The notes below the pieces were generated by a model. It was not told the DNA's origin and made no database searches. It saw only the letters and a list, made by a program, of their open reading frames with translations. Below are positions 46,244 to 54,147 of a DNA stretch of 64,000 nt, in pieces; positions within the stretch are counted from its first letter, which is position 1; the number at the start of each line of letters is the position of its first letter. A program made the translations under genes and the position numbers. Source of the DNA: Rhizobium rhizogenes (GTDB taxonomy: Bacteria; Pseudomonadota; Alphaproteobacteria; Rhizobiales; Rhizobiaceae); the NCBI RefSeq assembly GCF_002005205.3, contig NZ_CP019702.2, forward strand, positions 1,740,001 through 1,804,000, read 5' to 3'.

Positions 46244-47959
46244 TTGCCCAAGTATTCGAACTATGAAGTGCGGCGACCTCCGGTCGCCGCCGCCTTGCGA
46301 GCGACACGGAGTGCCTTCGTGTCGGTTGCGGTCCTGAGCGCTTTCACCAATATCCTGATGCTGACTGGCCCACTGTTCATGATGCAGGTTTATGATCGCG
46401 TTCTGTCCAGCCGCAGTGTGCCGACGCTTGTTGCCCTGTCGGTGCTGGCCATCACCCTCTATCTGTTTCTCGGAATTCTTGAACTGATAAGGTCCAGAAT
46501 TCTCTCACGCATAGGCGAGCGGATCGAGGAACAGCTCGGCGGACCCACATTTGATGCGGTGATGCTGTTGCCACTCAGGATGTCGAAAAAGGAAGTGGCC
46601 GGGCAGCCCGTCCGTGATCTCGAGCAGATACGGCAATTCATGAGTGGTCCGGGTCCGGTCGCCATTTGTGATATGCCATGGCTACCGCTATACGTCGGCA
46701 TCCTCTTTCTCTTTCACGCGTACCTCGGTTGGCTTGCGATTGCCGGTGCGACTTTGCTGATCGTGCTGACGCTTTGCAGCGATGCGGTTCTGCGTGACCC
46801 GACACGCCGGGTGGCATCGCTTTCATCGGCACGAGCCGACTACATAGAGGCGGGGCGGAGGAATGCCGAGGCGCTGCATGCCATGGGCATGAAGAGCGCT
46901 TATGCACTTAAATGGCATGAGACAAATACGGCCTATGTTGAGATGCAGCGCCAGGCAAATGACGCGACAACCAGCTTCTCGACTTTTTCAAAGATATTTC
47001 GGTTGGCACTGCAATCCGCCGTTCTGGCGCTGGGAGCATGGTTGGCTATAAAGCAGCTTGCATCGCCGGGTGCCATGATCGCGTCATCCATTCTGACATC
47101 CAGGGCGCTCGCCCCCATAGAGCAGGCGATCGGCCAATGGCGTAGTTTTGTTAACTTCAGGCAGGCCAAAGGCCGCCTCAGCCAGCTTCTCGAAAAGATC
47201 GGCACGGATCAGGAAAAAATGGCTCTCCCAGCGCCTTCAAAAACACTTTCTGTCTCAGGCGTTTCTGTCCTCGCCCCTGGCAATCAATCACCGACCGTGC
47301 GCGATGTCACTTTCTCGCTTTCGGCGGGGCAGGCGCTGGGTATTATTGGACCGAGTGGCTCCGGTAAATCGACCCTCGTGCGGGCGCTCGTCGGTATCTG
47401 GCCATCGGCGCGCGGAACGGTCAGACTGGACGGAGCGGAACTGGATCAATGGCATCCGGAAGCGCTTGGCCCGTCGATCGGCTATCTTCCTCAGGGGGTC
47501 GAGTTGTTTGACGGCACCATCGCTGAGAATATTGGCCGGTTTTCCGGATCGGCGGACCCGTCCGATATTATCGAGGCGGCGAAACTGGCGGATGTGCATG
47601 ACCTTATCCTGTCGATGCCGGAGGGATATGATACGAGGATCGGCAATAGCGGTGCGGCTCTTTCCGCTGGCCAGCGCCAGAGGATCGGTCTTGCACGCGC
47701 ATTGTTCGGGAAACCTTTCCTGATCGTTCTGGATGAGCCAAATGCCAGCCTCGACGCGGAAGGTGAGGTGGCGTTGACGAACGCCATTGCGGTGGCGCGT
47801 CAGCGAGGTGCTATTGTGGTGATTGTCGCGCATCGGCCGAATGCGCTGTCGGCTGTCGACAACGTCCTCGTTCTCGCGCAGGGCGCAATGGTCACCTTCG
47901 GCCCGCGTGATGAGGTGCTGCGTAAAACGACAATGCGTGCTGTATCGGAAAAAGCATGA
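46244..47959 (+). CDS. Type I secretion ABC transporter (PrtD/LapB-like permease-ATPase)
   Basis: 571-residue inner-membrane exporter. A TM domain (about 25-310, starting AFVSVAVLSAFTNILMLTGPLFMMQVYDRVL) is fused to an ATPase with Walker A GPSGSGKST (about 369-377), Q-loop YLPQGVELFDGTIAENI, signature LSAGQRQRIGLARAL and Walker B LIVLDEPNASLD. It lacks an N-terminal C39-like domain, so it is PrtD-type rather than HlyB-type even though a HlyC-like enzyme is in the operon. The start is TTG 46244, with AGGA 8 bp upstream and 10 bp after the RTX stop; no ATG is available before the first TM. Confidence 0.93.
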   Translation: MPKYSNYEVRRPPVAAALRATRSAFVSVAVLSAFTNILMLTGPLFMMQVYDRVLSSRSVPTLVALSVLAITLYLFLGILELIRSRILSRIGERIEEQLGGPTFDAVMLLPLRMSKKEVAGQPVRDLEQIRQFMSGPGPVAICDMPWLPLYVGILFLFHAYLGWLAIAGATLLIVLTLCSDAVLRDPTRRVASLSSARADYIEAGRRNAEALHAMGMKSAYALKWHETNTAYVEMQRQANDATTSFSTFSKIFRLALQSAVLALGAWLAIKQLASPGAMIASSILTSRALAPIEQAIGQWRSFVNFRQAKGRLSQLLEKIGTDQEKMALPAPSKTLSVSGVSVLAPGNQSPTVRDVTFSLSAGQALGIIGPSGSGKSTLVRALVGIWPSARGTVRLDGAELDQWHPEALGPSIGYLPQGVELFDGTIAENIGRFSGSADPSDIIEAAKLADVHDLILSMPEGYDTRIGNSGAALSAGQRQRIGLARALFGKPFLIVLDEPNASLDAEGEVALTNAIAVARQRGAIVVIVAHRPNALSAVDNVLVLAQGAMVTFGPRDEVLRKTTMRAVSEKA

Positions 47960-49275
47960 CCGCCAACGACGCCACGACACATAGCGCTGCGAGCCGCGCT
48001 ATCCGATCTTATACGATTGCGGGCGTTGCGACGCTTGTAATCATGGTTCTTGGCGTTGGGGGCTGGGCTGTGACCGCTAATCTTTCCGGTGCGATAATGG
48101 GTGCGGGGACAGTTGTTGTAGATGGAAACGTCAAGCGCATCCAGCATCGTGAGGGCGGTATCGTCGGTGAAATTGGGGTTCGCAATGGCACCGTCGTCAA
48201 CGCGGGAGATTTGCTCATCCGGCTTAACGATACCGTCACCAGGGCAAATCTGGCTATCGTTGAAAAGCAGATTGACCAATTGAATGCGCGGAAGATGCGG
48301 CTGTCGGCGGAGCGGGAAAACGCTGAAAATATGGTTGTTCCGCCGGTATCGTCGAGCCAGATAATCGATACCGAAAGCGGCGAATACCTCAAAGCTGAAG
48401 TAGCTCTTTTTGCTGCGCGCAGACAAACCATTGTTGGTCAAAAAGCCCAGCTTAGACAGCGTATCGATCAGATACGGCAAGAGAACGAGGGGCTGATCGT
48501 TCGCAGGAGTGCTAAAGAAGAGGAATTGTCGTGGATTGGTCAGGAACTTGTCCGCGTACGGAGTCTGGCCAATCAGCAACTGGTCCAGTTCAACCGTCTG
48601 GCAGAACTGGAGCGGTTACGCGCGCAGCTTGATGGGGAACGCGGCCAGTTGATGGCAGAGATCGCAAGGGCGGCGACGCGCATCACAGAGACGGAGCTTC
48701 AAATTCTTCAGCTTGATCAGGATCGGTTGGCAGAAGTTTTGACGGAATTACGTGACGTCGACAACAAGCTTGCCGAACTCACCGAACAAAAGGTTACGGC
48801 GGAAGACCAGTTGAAACGCATCGATATTCGATCTCCGCAGGACGGTATCGTGCATGAGCTCGCCGTTCACACGATCGGTGGCGTCATTAGCCCCGGAGAA
48901 ACAGTCATGCAGATCGTCCCGGTCAACGACCGGCTGGTGGTCGAAACGAAAATCCAGCCGGCTGATATCGACCAGATGCATGTGGGCCAGCAGGCGACCC
49001 TACGTTTCTCCGCCTTCAATCAGCGTACGACACCGGAAATTAGCGGACATGTGAGAACGGTTGCTGCCGATCTTGTGAGCAATCCGCAGACGGGCGAAAG
49101 CTGGTATACTGCCCGGATTCAGATAGAACCGGAAGAGCTGATGAAACTCGGCAATCTCGACCTTCTCGCCGGTATGCCAGTTGAAGCATATATTAAGACA
49201 AGCGAAAGAACCGCCTTGTCGTATCTCCTCAAACCTCTCGCCGATCAGATCAACAGGGCGATGCGGGAGGATTAG
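47956..49275 (+). CDS. Type I secretion membrane fusion protein (HlyD/PrtE family)
   Basis: 439-residue adaptor. One N-terminal TM (YTIAGVATLVIMVLGVGGWAV, about 19-39) is followed by a lipoyl-like half (VVVDGNVKRIQHREGGIVGEIGVRNG), a long coiled-coil hairpin (about 95-290), the second lipoyl half with DIRSPQDGIVHELAVHTIGGVI, and a beta-barrel C-terminus (GMPVEAYIKTSERTALSYLLKPL). The ATG overlaps the ABC stop (ATGA). The outer-membrane TolC partner is not in the window. After its stop, 49276-49405 holds nothing that I recognise up to the element end. Confidence 0.94.
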   Translation: MTANDATTHSAASRAIRSYTIAGVATLVIMVLGVGGWAVTANLSGAIMGAGTVVVDGNVKRIQHREGGIVGEIGVRNGTVVNAGDLLIRLNDTVTRANLAIVEKQIDQLNARKMRLSAERENAENMVVPPVSSSQIIDTESGEYLKAEVALFAARRQTIVGQKAQLRQRIDQIRQENEGLIVRRSAKEEELSWIGQELVRVRSLANQQLVQFNRLAELERLRAQLDGERGQLMAEIARAATRITETELQILQLDQDRLAEVLTELRDVDNKLAELTEQKVTAEDQLKRIDIRSPQDGIVHELAVHTIGGVISPGETVMQIVPVNDRLVVETKIQPADIDQMHVGQQATLRFSAFNQRTTPEISGHVRTVAADLVSNPQTGESWYTARIQIEPEELMKLGNLDLLAGMPVEAYIKTSERTALSYLLKPLADQINRAMRED

Positions 49276-49405
49276 GGATATGTTTAGTTTGCCCAAAATC
49301 TGCGATGGACAAAGAGCCGAGAGTGGCGAGGTGACTATCTGGGATTCATATTTTAATGTTTGAAGTGGCTGCGGTGGCAGGCTTCAAATCTCTATAGTCA
49401 GCAGG

Positions 49406-49425
49406 TGTCTGTCTCGGTCAAAACC
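49406..49425. repeat. Right terminal inverted repeat of the integrative element
   Basis: TGTCTGTCTCGGTCAAAACC is the imperfect inverted counterpart of 31177-31196 (17 of 20). It is followed by one base and the GCCC core at 49427-49430, then host sequence GAGCATGACG. Confidence 0.75.
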
Positions 49426-49426
49426 T

Positions 49427-49440
49427 GCCCGAGCATGACG
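49427..49440. repeat. Right fragment of the interrupted RIME-like palindrome
   Basis: GCCCGAGCATGACG supplies the end that is missing from the element at 31101-31175. It is inverted relative to the CGTCATCCTCGG with which that element begins. Confidence 0.75.
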
Positions 49441-49474
49441 AAAGAGAGGTTTTGCACTAGCGGCCTTTCAGCAA

Positions 49475-49501
49475 AACCCGGCAATCCTGCCGGGTTTTTT
49501 A
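49475..49501 (+). terminator. Strong rho-independent terminator, host side of the right junction
   Basis: CCCGGCA (49477-49483) and TGCCGGG (49488-49494) with a 4-nt loop, then TTTTTT. It lies outside the element. Before insertion it would have stood about 180 bp after the binding-protein gene ending at 31042, so it is probably that operon's terminator. The rest of 49276-49747 has no gene. Confidence 0.88.
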
Positions 49502-49747
49502 TTGCCGAAATCCGCTCTCCATCCTTTTTGCACCTTCGCGCTCGCAGCCTGTTTTCGAGAAAAACTTTGCGTATGAAGCATATCGGCCGAAACAGCGATG
49601 TTATCAGTTGAATTTTAGAAAAAATCAATTTCATCAATAATTTAGCGCAAAGCATTTCTTCGTTTCAAAGCAAGAATTGCTTTCTGGACCCACGCTTTGG
49701 CTGCCTGCACTGTGAACTGGAAATCTCACCCTCACATGATGGATGCC

Positions 49748-50086
49748 ATGGCCAAGGACACGCTTTTTCTGATCTCCCCCGGTTTTGAAGACCACAAGCA
49801 CCCGGGTGTCCGCTTCGTCTGCCCGCATTGTAACCAGATCGAAGGTCTGCTTGCCGCCTTTCCAGACCTTGCGGCCCAGATCGATGTCCGCCGCGTCGGT
49901 TTTCAGCGCCCGCGTGAAGCGGTCATCGCCGCCGTGGGTGAAGAAAACCAGTCGCTGCCGTTGTTCGTCTTTGCCGGCGAGGCACCCGCTGACGCCGCGG
50001 CAAAGGGCGATACGCACTTCATTCAGGACACCAAACGCATTTTGCAAATTCTCGCCGAGCGCCACGGGTTCCCGCAGCTGCATTGA
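49748..50086 (+). CDS. DUF3088 family protein (thioredoxin-like fold)
   Basis: 112-residue protein that fits the DUF3088 family: DTLFLISPGFEDHKHPGVRFVCPHCNQIEGLLAAFPDL, with a C-P-H-C redox-type motif, and VGEENQSLPLFVF. The family is common beside LLM monooxygenase and ABC importer genes of sulfur-scavenging clusters in rhizobia and pseudomonads; its function is not established. In-frame ATGs at 49736, 49739 and 49748 are all possible. The binding-protein gene follows 39 bp later. Confidence 0.75.
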   Translation: MAKDTLFLISPGFEDHKHPGVRFVCPHCNQIEGLLAAFPDLAAQIDVRRVGFQRPREAVIAAVGEENQSLPLFVFAGEAPADAAAKGDTHFIQDTKRILQILAERHGFPQLH

Positions 50087-50125
50087 GCTGTCGCACCCGC
50101 GCATCGGATTTTTTCGGAGACAGAC

Positions 50126-51721
50126 ATGAGCATTTCCAGACGCCAGTTTCATAAGATTGCACTTGCCGCCGGCGCTTTCGTGGCGCTTCCGGGCGGTTCT
50201 TTCGCCGCTGCCGAAGAGCCCGTTTCGGGCGGCACGCTGAAGATCGTATATTTCCCTGAGCCAACCCAGCTCGTGGCCATCAATACCAGTGCGGGCGGCC
50301 CGCAGTTCATCGGCTCAAAGATTTATGATGGGCTTTTGACCTATGATTACGAGCTGTCGCCCCAGCCAAGTCTTGCGAAGGAATGGAGCGTTTCGGCCGA
50401 CGGGCTGGAATATGTCTTCCATCTGCAGCCGAATGCGAAATTCCATGACGGCAAACCGGTAACATCGGCGGATGTGGAATTTTCCATCCTTCGGCTGAAA
50501 GAGGCGCATCCGCGCGGCCGGGCGACGTTCTCGAACGTTGAAAGCGTCGATATATCAGATCCGCTGGTTGCGAAGGTGAAGCTTTCCAAGCCCGCCCCGG
50601 GCCTGATCACCGCGCTCGCCTCGTCGGAATCGCCAATCGTACCGAAGCATATCTTCGAGACCTTCAAGCCGACTGACAATCCGAAGCCCGCCCAGATCAT
50701 CGGCAGCGGTCCCTTCGTGCTGAAGGAATGGGTGCCGGGCAGTCATATCCTGCTGGAGAAAAATGCCGATTATTGGGACGCGCCGCGCCCCCATCTCGAC
50801 CGTGTCATCATTCGCCTCATCAACGATGCGGGTGCCCGTGCTGCCGCACTGGAAACCGGCGAAGGGGATATTGGCCCCAACCCGGTCGCGCTTGCCGATC
50901 TGGAACGGCTGAAATCCATTCCGACGCTGAAGGTGGATGACCGCATCTATGCCTATGCCGGCCAGCAGAACCAGCTGGTGATCAACCTTGAGAACGAATA
51001 TCTTAGGGAATTGAAGGTCAGGCAGGCCATCGCCCATGCCATCGACGTTCCGGCGCTCATCGATACCGTGCTTTACGGTTATGCCGTGCCGTCGCCGACG
51101 CCGATTAGCCCCGGCCTTGCGAAGTTCCACAATGCGGATATCGGTTTTGCCAAGTTCGACGTCGCGCAGGCGGAGAAATTGCTGGATGAGGCAGGCTTCC
51201 CGCGCAAGGACGGCGGCAAGCGTTTCAAGCTCAGGGTTACCACCAACCCGTTCAATCCGCAGACCTATTCGGATTTCATCGCGCAGGCGCTGTCGAAAAT
51301 CGGCATCGAGGCGGATATCCAGAAATTCGATTTCGGCACCTATGTGAAGGTCGTTTATACTGATCGCGCCTGGGACCTTTCGGTGGAATCCCTCTCCAAC
51401 ACGTTCGATCCGACAGCCGGTGTGCAGCGTGTCTACTGGAGCAAGAACTTCAAGATCGGCCTGCCCTTCTCCAATGCCAGCCATTACGCCAATCCGGAAG
51501 TGGACCGGCTGCTGGAAGCGGCGGCAGTGGAGCCGGACATCGAAAAGCGCGCGGCCTTCTTCAAGGAATTTCAGGCCGTTGTCGCCAGGGATCTTCCCGT
51601 CATCAATCTCGTCTCTCCCATCCAGCCGGTCGTCGGCAGCGTGCGCATCAAGGACTATGCGACCGGCGCAGAGGGGCTGAGCGGCAATCTCGCCAAAGCC
51701 TGGGTGACGAAGGAGGCGTGA
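50126..51721 (+). CDS. ABC importer substrate-binding protein (SBP family 5), paralogue B
   Basis: 531-residue periplasmic binding protein with a probable Tat signal (SISRRQFHKIALAAGAFVALPGG). Body landmarks are LLTYDYELSPQPSLAKEW, NAKFHDGKPVTSADVEFSI, LKEAHPRGRATFSNVESVD and GSGPFVLKEWVPGSH. Close paralogue of the protein at 60691 and a more distant one of 29453. It is followed by an NtaA-type monooxygenase in the same direction, which suggests that the substrate bound is the one oxidised. Confidence 0.92.
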   Translation: MSISRRQFHKIALAAGAFVALPGGSFAAAEEPVSGGTLKIVYFPEPTQLVAINTSAGGPQFIGSKIYDGLLTYDYELSPQPSLAKEWSVSADGLEYVFHLQPNAKFHDGKPVTSADVEFSILRLKEAHPRGRATFSNVESVDISDPLVAKVKLSKPAPGLITALASSESPIVPKHIFETFKPTDNPKPAQIIGSGPFVLKEWVPGSHILLEKNADYWDAPRPHLDRVIIRLINDAGARAAALETGEGDIGPNPVALADLERLKSIPTLKVDDRIYAYAGQQNQLVINLENEYLRELKVRQAIAHAIDVPALIDTVLYGYAVPSPTPISPGLAKFHNADIGFAKFDVAQAEKLLDEAGFPRKDGGKRFKLRVTTNPFNPQTYSDFIAQALSKIGIEADIQKFDFGTYVKVVYTDRAWDLSVESLSNTFDPTAGVQRVYWSKNFKIGLPFSNASHYANPEVDRLLEAAAVEPDIEKRAAFFKEFQAVVARDLPVINLVSPIQPVVGSVRIKDYATGAEGLSGNLAKAWVTKEA

Positions 51722-51769
51722 GCCTCCTTCGGTTTTAACCCGCATCAGAGCGAATAAGAGGTCATTTTC

Positions 51770-53122
51770 ATGAGCAGAAAATCCGAAAAACTGGTTCTCA
51801 ATGCCTTCATTTATCCGGGCGGACATCATGAGGCGGCATGGCGGCATCCGGATTCGGAGCCGCATCGCGTCACCGATATAAAGCTCTATCAGGATATCGC
51901 CCGCAAGGCCGAAGCGGCGAAACTGGATGCCATCTTCTTTGCCGATGCGCCGGTGCTGGATGCCAATATCCGCTATGCCGCCCGCCACCGGCTGGAGCCG
52001 ATCACCATGCTGGCGGCGCTTGCCGCCGTCACCGAAAAGATCGGTTTCATCGCCACGGCCTCCACCACCTATTACGAGCCATATAATCTCGCGCGGCTGT
52101 TTGCTTCCGTCGATCATATCAGCGGCGGCCGGGTTGGCTGGAACATCGTCACGACTTCGGCGGATGCGGCGGCCGGCAACTTCAATCTCCAGAAGCATCC
52201 ACCGCATGCCGACCGTTACCGTCAGGCCATCGAGTTCGTCGATGTGGTGACGAAGCTCTGGGACAGCTGGGAAGACGATGCCATCGTCGCCGACAAGGAA
52301 AGCGGTCTGTTTGCCGAGACAGACCGCATCCACCCCGCCAATCACGATGGCGAATTTTATCGGGTGCGGGGCGCGCTCAACGTGCCGCGTTCACCCCAGG
52401 GCCGGCCGGTCTATGTGCAGGCAGGCTCCTCGGAGGAGGGCCGTGGTTTTGCGGCTCACTATGCTGAGGCAATCTTTACCGCGCATCAGACTCTGGAGAG
52501 TGCGCGGTCTTTTTATTCTGACATCAAGAGACGTGTTGCTGCCACGGGGCGCAACCCCGCCCATGTGAAAATCCTGCCGGGCATCAGCCCCTTCATCGCC
52601 TCCACCGAAGAGGAGGCGCGCAAACTTGAGGCCTCCTTCAACGATCTCATCCAGCCGGCCTTCTCGCTCGGGCAATTGCAGCGCATGACAGGCATAGACC
52701 TGTCATCGGCCGATCTTGACCAGCCGCTGCCGATAGAGGCCGTCGAAGCGACACGCGCGCAGGCGGATAGCAGCCGACACCAGCTGGTCCTCGATGTCAT
52801 TGACCGGGAAAATCCGACGATCCGGCAATTGCTGCACCGGCTTGCCGGCGGGCGGGGCCACAAGGTGATTTCCGGAACGCCGGAACAGGTGGCGGACTGG
52901 ATAGAGACCTGGTTCCGCGAAGGCGCAGCCGATGGTTTCAACATCATGCCGCCATGGCTGAATGGCGGGTTCGATATCTTCGTGGATGAGGTGGTGCCGA
53001 TCCTGAAACGGCGTGGCCTGTTCCGCGAGGATTACGAGGGCGATACGCTGCGCGACCATTATGGCCTGCCACGGCCGGATAATATCTACGCGGCCAGAGA
53101 GTTGCAAAGGGAACGCGCCTGA
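51770..53122 (+). CDS. NtaA/SnaA/DszA-family FMNH2-dependent monooxygenase
   Basis: 450-residue LLM monooxygenase. NAFIYPGGHHEAAWRHPDSEP is the classical NtaA/SnaA opening; ATASTTYYEPYNLARLFASVDHISGGRVGWNIVTT forms the FMN phosphate site; GALNVPRSPQGRPVYVQAGSSEEGRGFAA follows, with the C-terminal FREDYEGDTLRDHYGLPRP signature. Full length. Needs a flavin reductase encoded elsewhere. It converges with the LysR gene. Confidence 0.92.
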   Translation: MSRKSEKLVLNAFIYPGGHHEAAWRHPDSEPHRVTDIKLYQDIARKAEAAKLDAIFFADAPVLDANIRYAARHRLEPITMLAALAAVTEKIGFIATASTTYYEPYNLARLFASVDHISGGRVGWNIVTTSADAAAGNFNLQKHPPHADRYRQAIEFVDVVTKLWDSWEDDAIVADKESGLFAETDRIHPANHDGEFYRVRGALNVPRSPQGRPVYVQAGSSEEGRGFAAHYAEAIFTAHQTLESARSFYSDIKRRVAATGRNPAHVKILPGISPFIASTEEEARKLEASFNDLIQPAFSLGQLQRMTGIDLSSADLDQPLPIEAVEATRAQADSSRHQLVLDVIDRENPTIRQLLHRLAGGRGHKVISGTPEQVADWIETWFREGAADGFNIMPPWLNGGFDIFVDEVVPILKRRGLFREDYEGDTLRDHYGLPRPDNIYAARELQRERA

Positions 53123-53138
53123 GGTGGGACGGGCGTGT

Positions 53139-54110
53139 TCAGGCGGCGGCTTCGATGGAGCGTATATCCTCGCGCAACAAAGCGAGTAGAGATGCGACCT
53201 CCGGCAGCCGCCGCCTGTCAGGACTGGTCAGCAGGTGATAACGGCTGGCAGTCGGCTGCGGTGAGCCGAAGGGGGCGATAAGACGGCCGTTTTTCAGCTC
53301 TTCCGAAATCAGCGAATGGCGCGCGAGCCCGATGCCGTGGCCGGATAAGATTGCTTCTATCAGCGCCGTCTGGCGTGAAAAACGCGGGCCGGTTGCCGAA
53401 AGCCGGAGCGGAATGCGGCAGGCGCGCAGCCAGTTCGCCCATTCGAAGGCGGCGTCCAGTCCATTGCCGCGCAACATTGCAAAGCCGAGATCCCGCAATT
53501 GGGCGGGCGCGCCTGCAAGCTCATGGCGGGCTGCGAACTCGGGAGTGCAGACAGCGCTAACGGTATCGGCGAAAAGCGGCTCGTGAATGAAGCCCGGAAT
53601 TTGCGCGTGGGTGGCGACGATGGCGCAATCGGCATCAAAATGGGTGAGATCGAAGGTTTCACCCTCGATGGATTCGATCGAAAGCTCGACGTCTCCGAGG
53701 GCCGGAACGATGCTGCCCAGCCGCGGCGCCAGCCAGCGTGCGGCAAAGCAACCTTCCGCCAGAACCTTCAACTGCGGTCGTGCGTTCGAAACCATCAGGT
53801 CGGAAAGACTGCCGATCATGGTCTCAAAAGCATCGGCAAGGCCGGGATAAAGTGCGCTTCCGGCATCCGTCAGCAGCAATTCACCGCGCTGGCGACTGAA
53901 AAGCGGCTGGCCGAGATGGGTTTCGAGAATACGGACCTGCTGGCCGATGGCGGCGGTGGAGACATGCAGCTCCTCCGCCGCCCGCGAGAAGCTCGCATGG
54001 CGGGCGGCCACGACAAAGGCGCGCAAGGCGGTCAGCGGCGGCAGGCGGGAAAGTGTGGGCAGGCGAAAAGCTGCCCGGCTCGTGGCGGGAGCGACAAACT
54101 CCGTTCTCAT
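53139..54110 (-). CDS. LysR-family transcriptional regulator (GcvA-like)
   Basis: 323 residues. The N-terminal HTH (LTALRAFVVAARHASFSRAAEELHVSTAAIGQQVRILE) is of the GcvA subgroup, with a periplasmic-binding-like effector domain after it. ATG 54110 is preceded by AAAGGAGGAA, a clear ribosome site, so the open frame upstream is not translated. It lies upstream of and in line with the DszC/SfnB-like and importer genes and is the best candidate regulator of the whole sulfur-type locus. Confidence 0.9.
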   Translation of the reverse strand: MRTEFVAPATSRAAFRLPTLSRLPPLTALRAFVVAARHASFSRAAEELHVSTAAIGQQVRILETHLGQPLFSRQRGELLLTDAGSALYPGLADAFETMIGSLSDLMVSNARPQLKVLAEGCFAARWLAPRLGSIVPALGDVELSIESIEGETFDLTHFDADCAIVATHAQIPGFIHEPLFADTVSAVCTPEFAARHELAGAPAQLRDLGFAMLRGNGLDAAFEWANWLRACRIPLRLSATGPRFSRQTALIEAILSGHGIGLARHSLISEELKNGRLIAPFGSPQPTASRYHLLTSPDRRRLPEVASLLALLREDIRSIEAAA

Positions 54111-54147
54111 TGCTGTTCCTCCTTTGCCGCCTGCATCTTCCGCATGG

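Larger units (their letters stand above)
31173..49430. mobile_element. Integrative mobilisable element carrying an RTX/type I secretion cargo
   Basis: Both ends carry GCCC (31172-31175 and 49427-49430). One base inward of each lies a 20-bp imperfect inverted repeat (31177-31196 and 49406-49425). Removing the element restores the host palindrome exactly. Inside are a decayed large serine recombinase, an accessory protein, an AlpA-like regulator, an oriT-like site, traC and traD at the left, and a HlyC-like/RTX/ABC/HlyD locus at the right. Base composition drops sharply inside: 35701-35760 has 18 G/C of 60. The exact crossover is uncertain by up to 4 bp because of the shared core. Confidence 0.85.
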
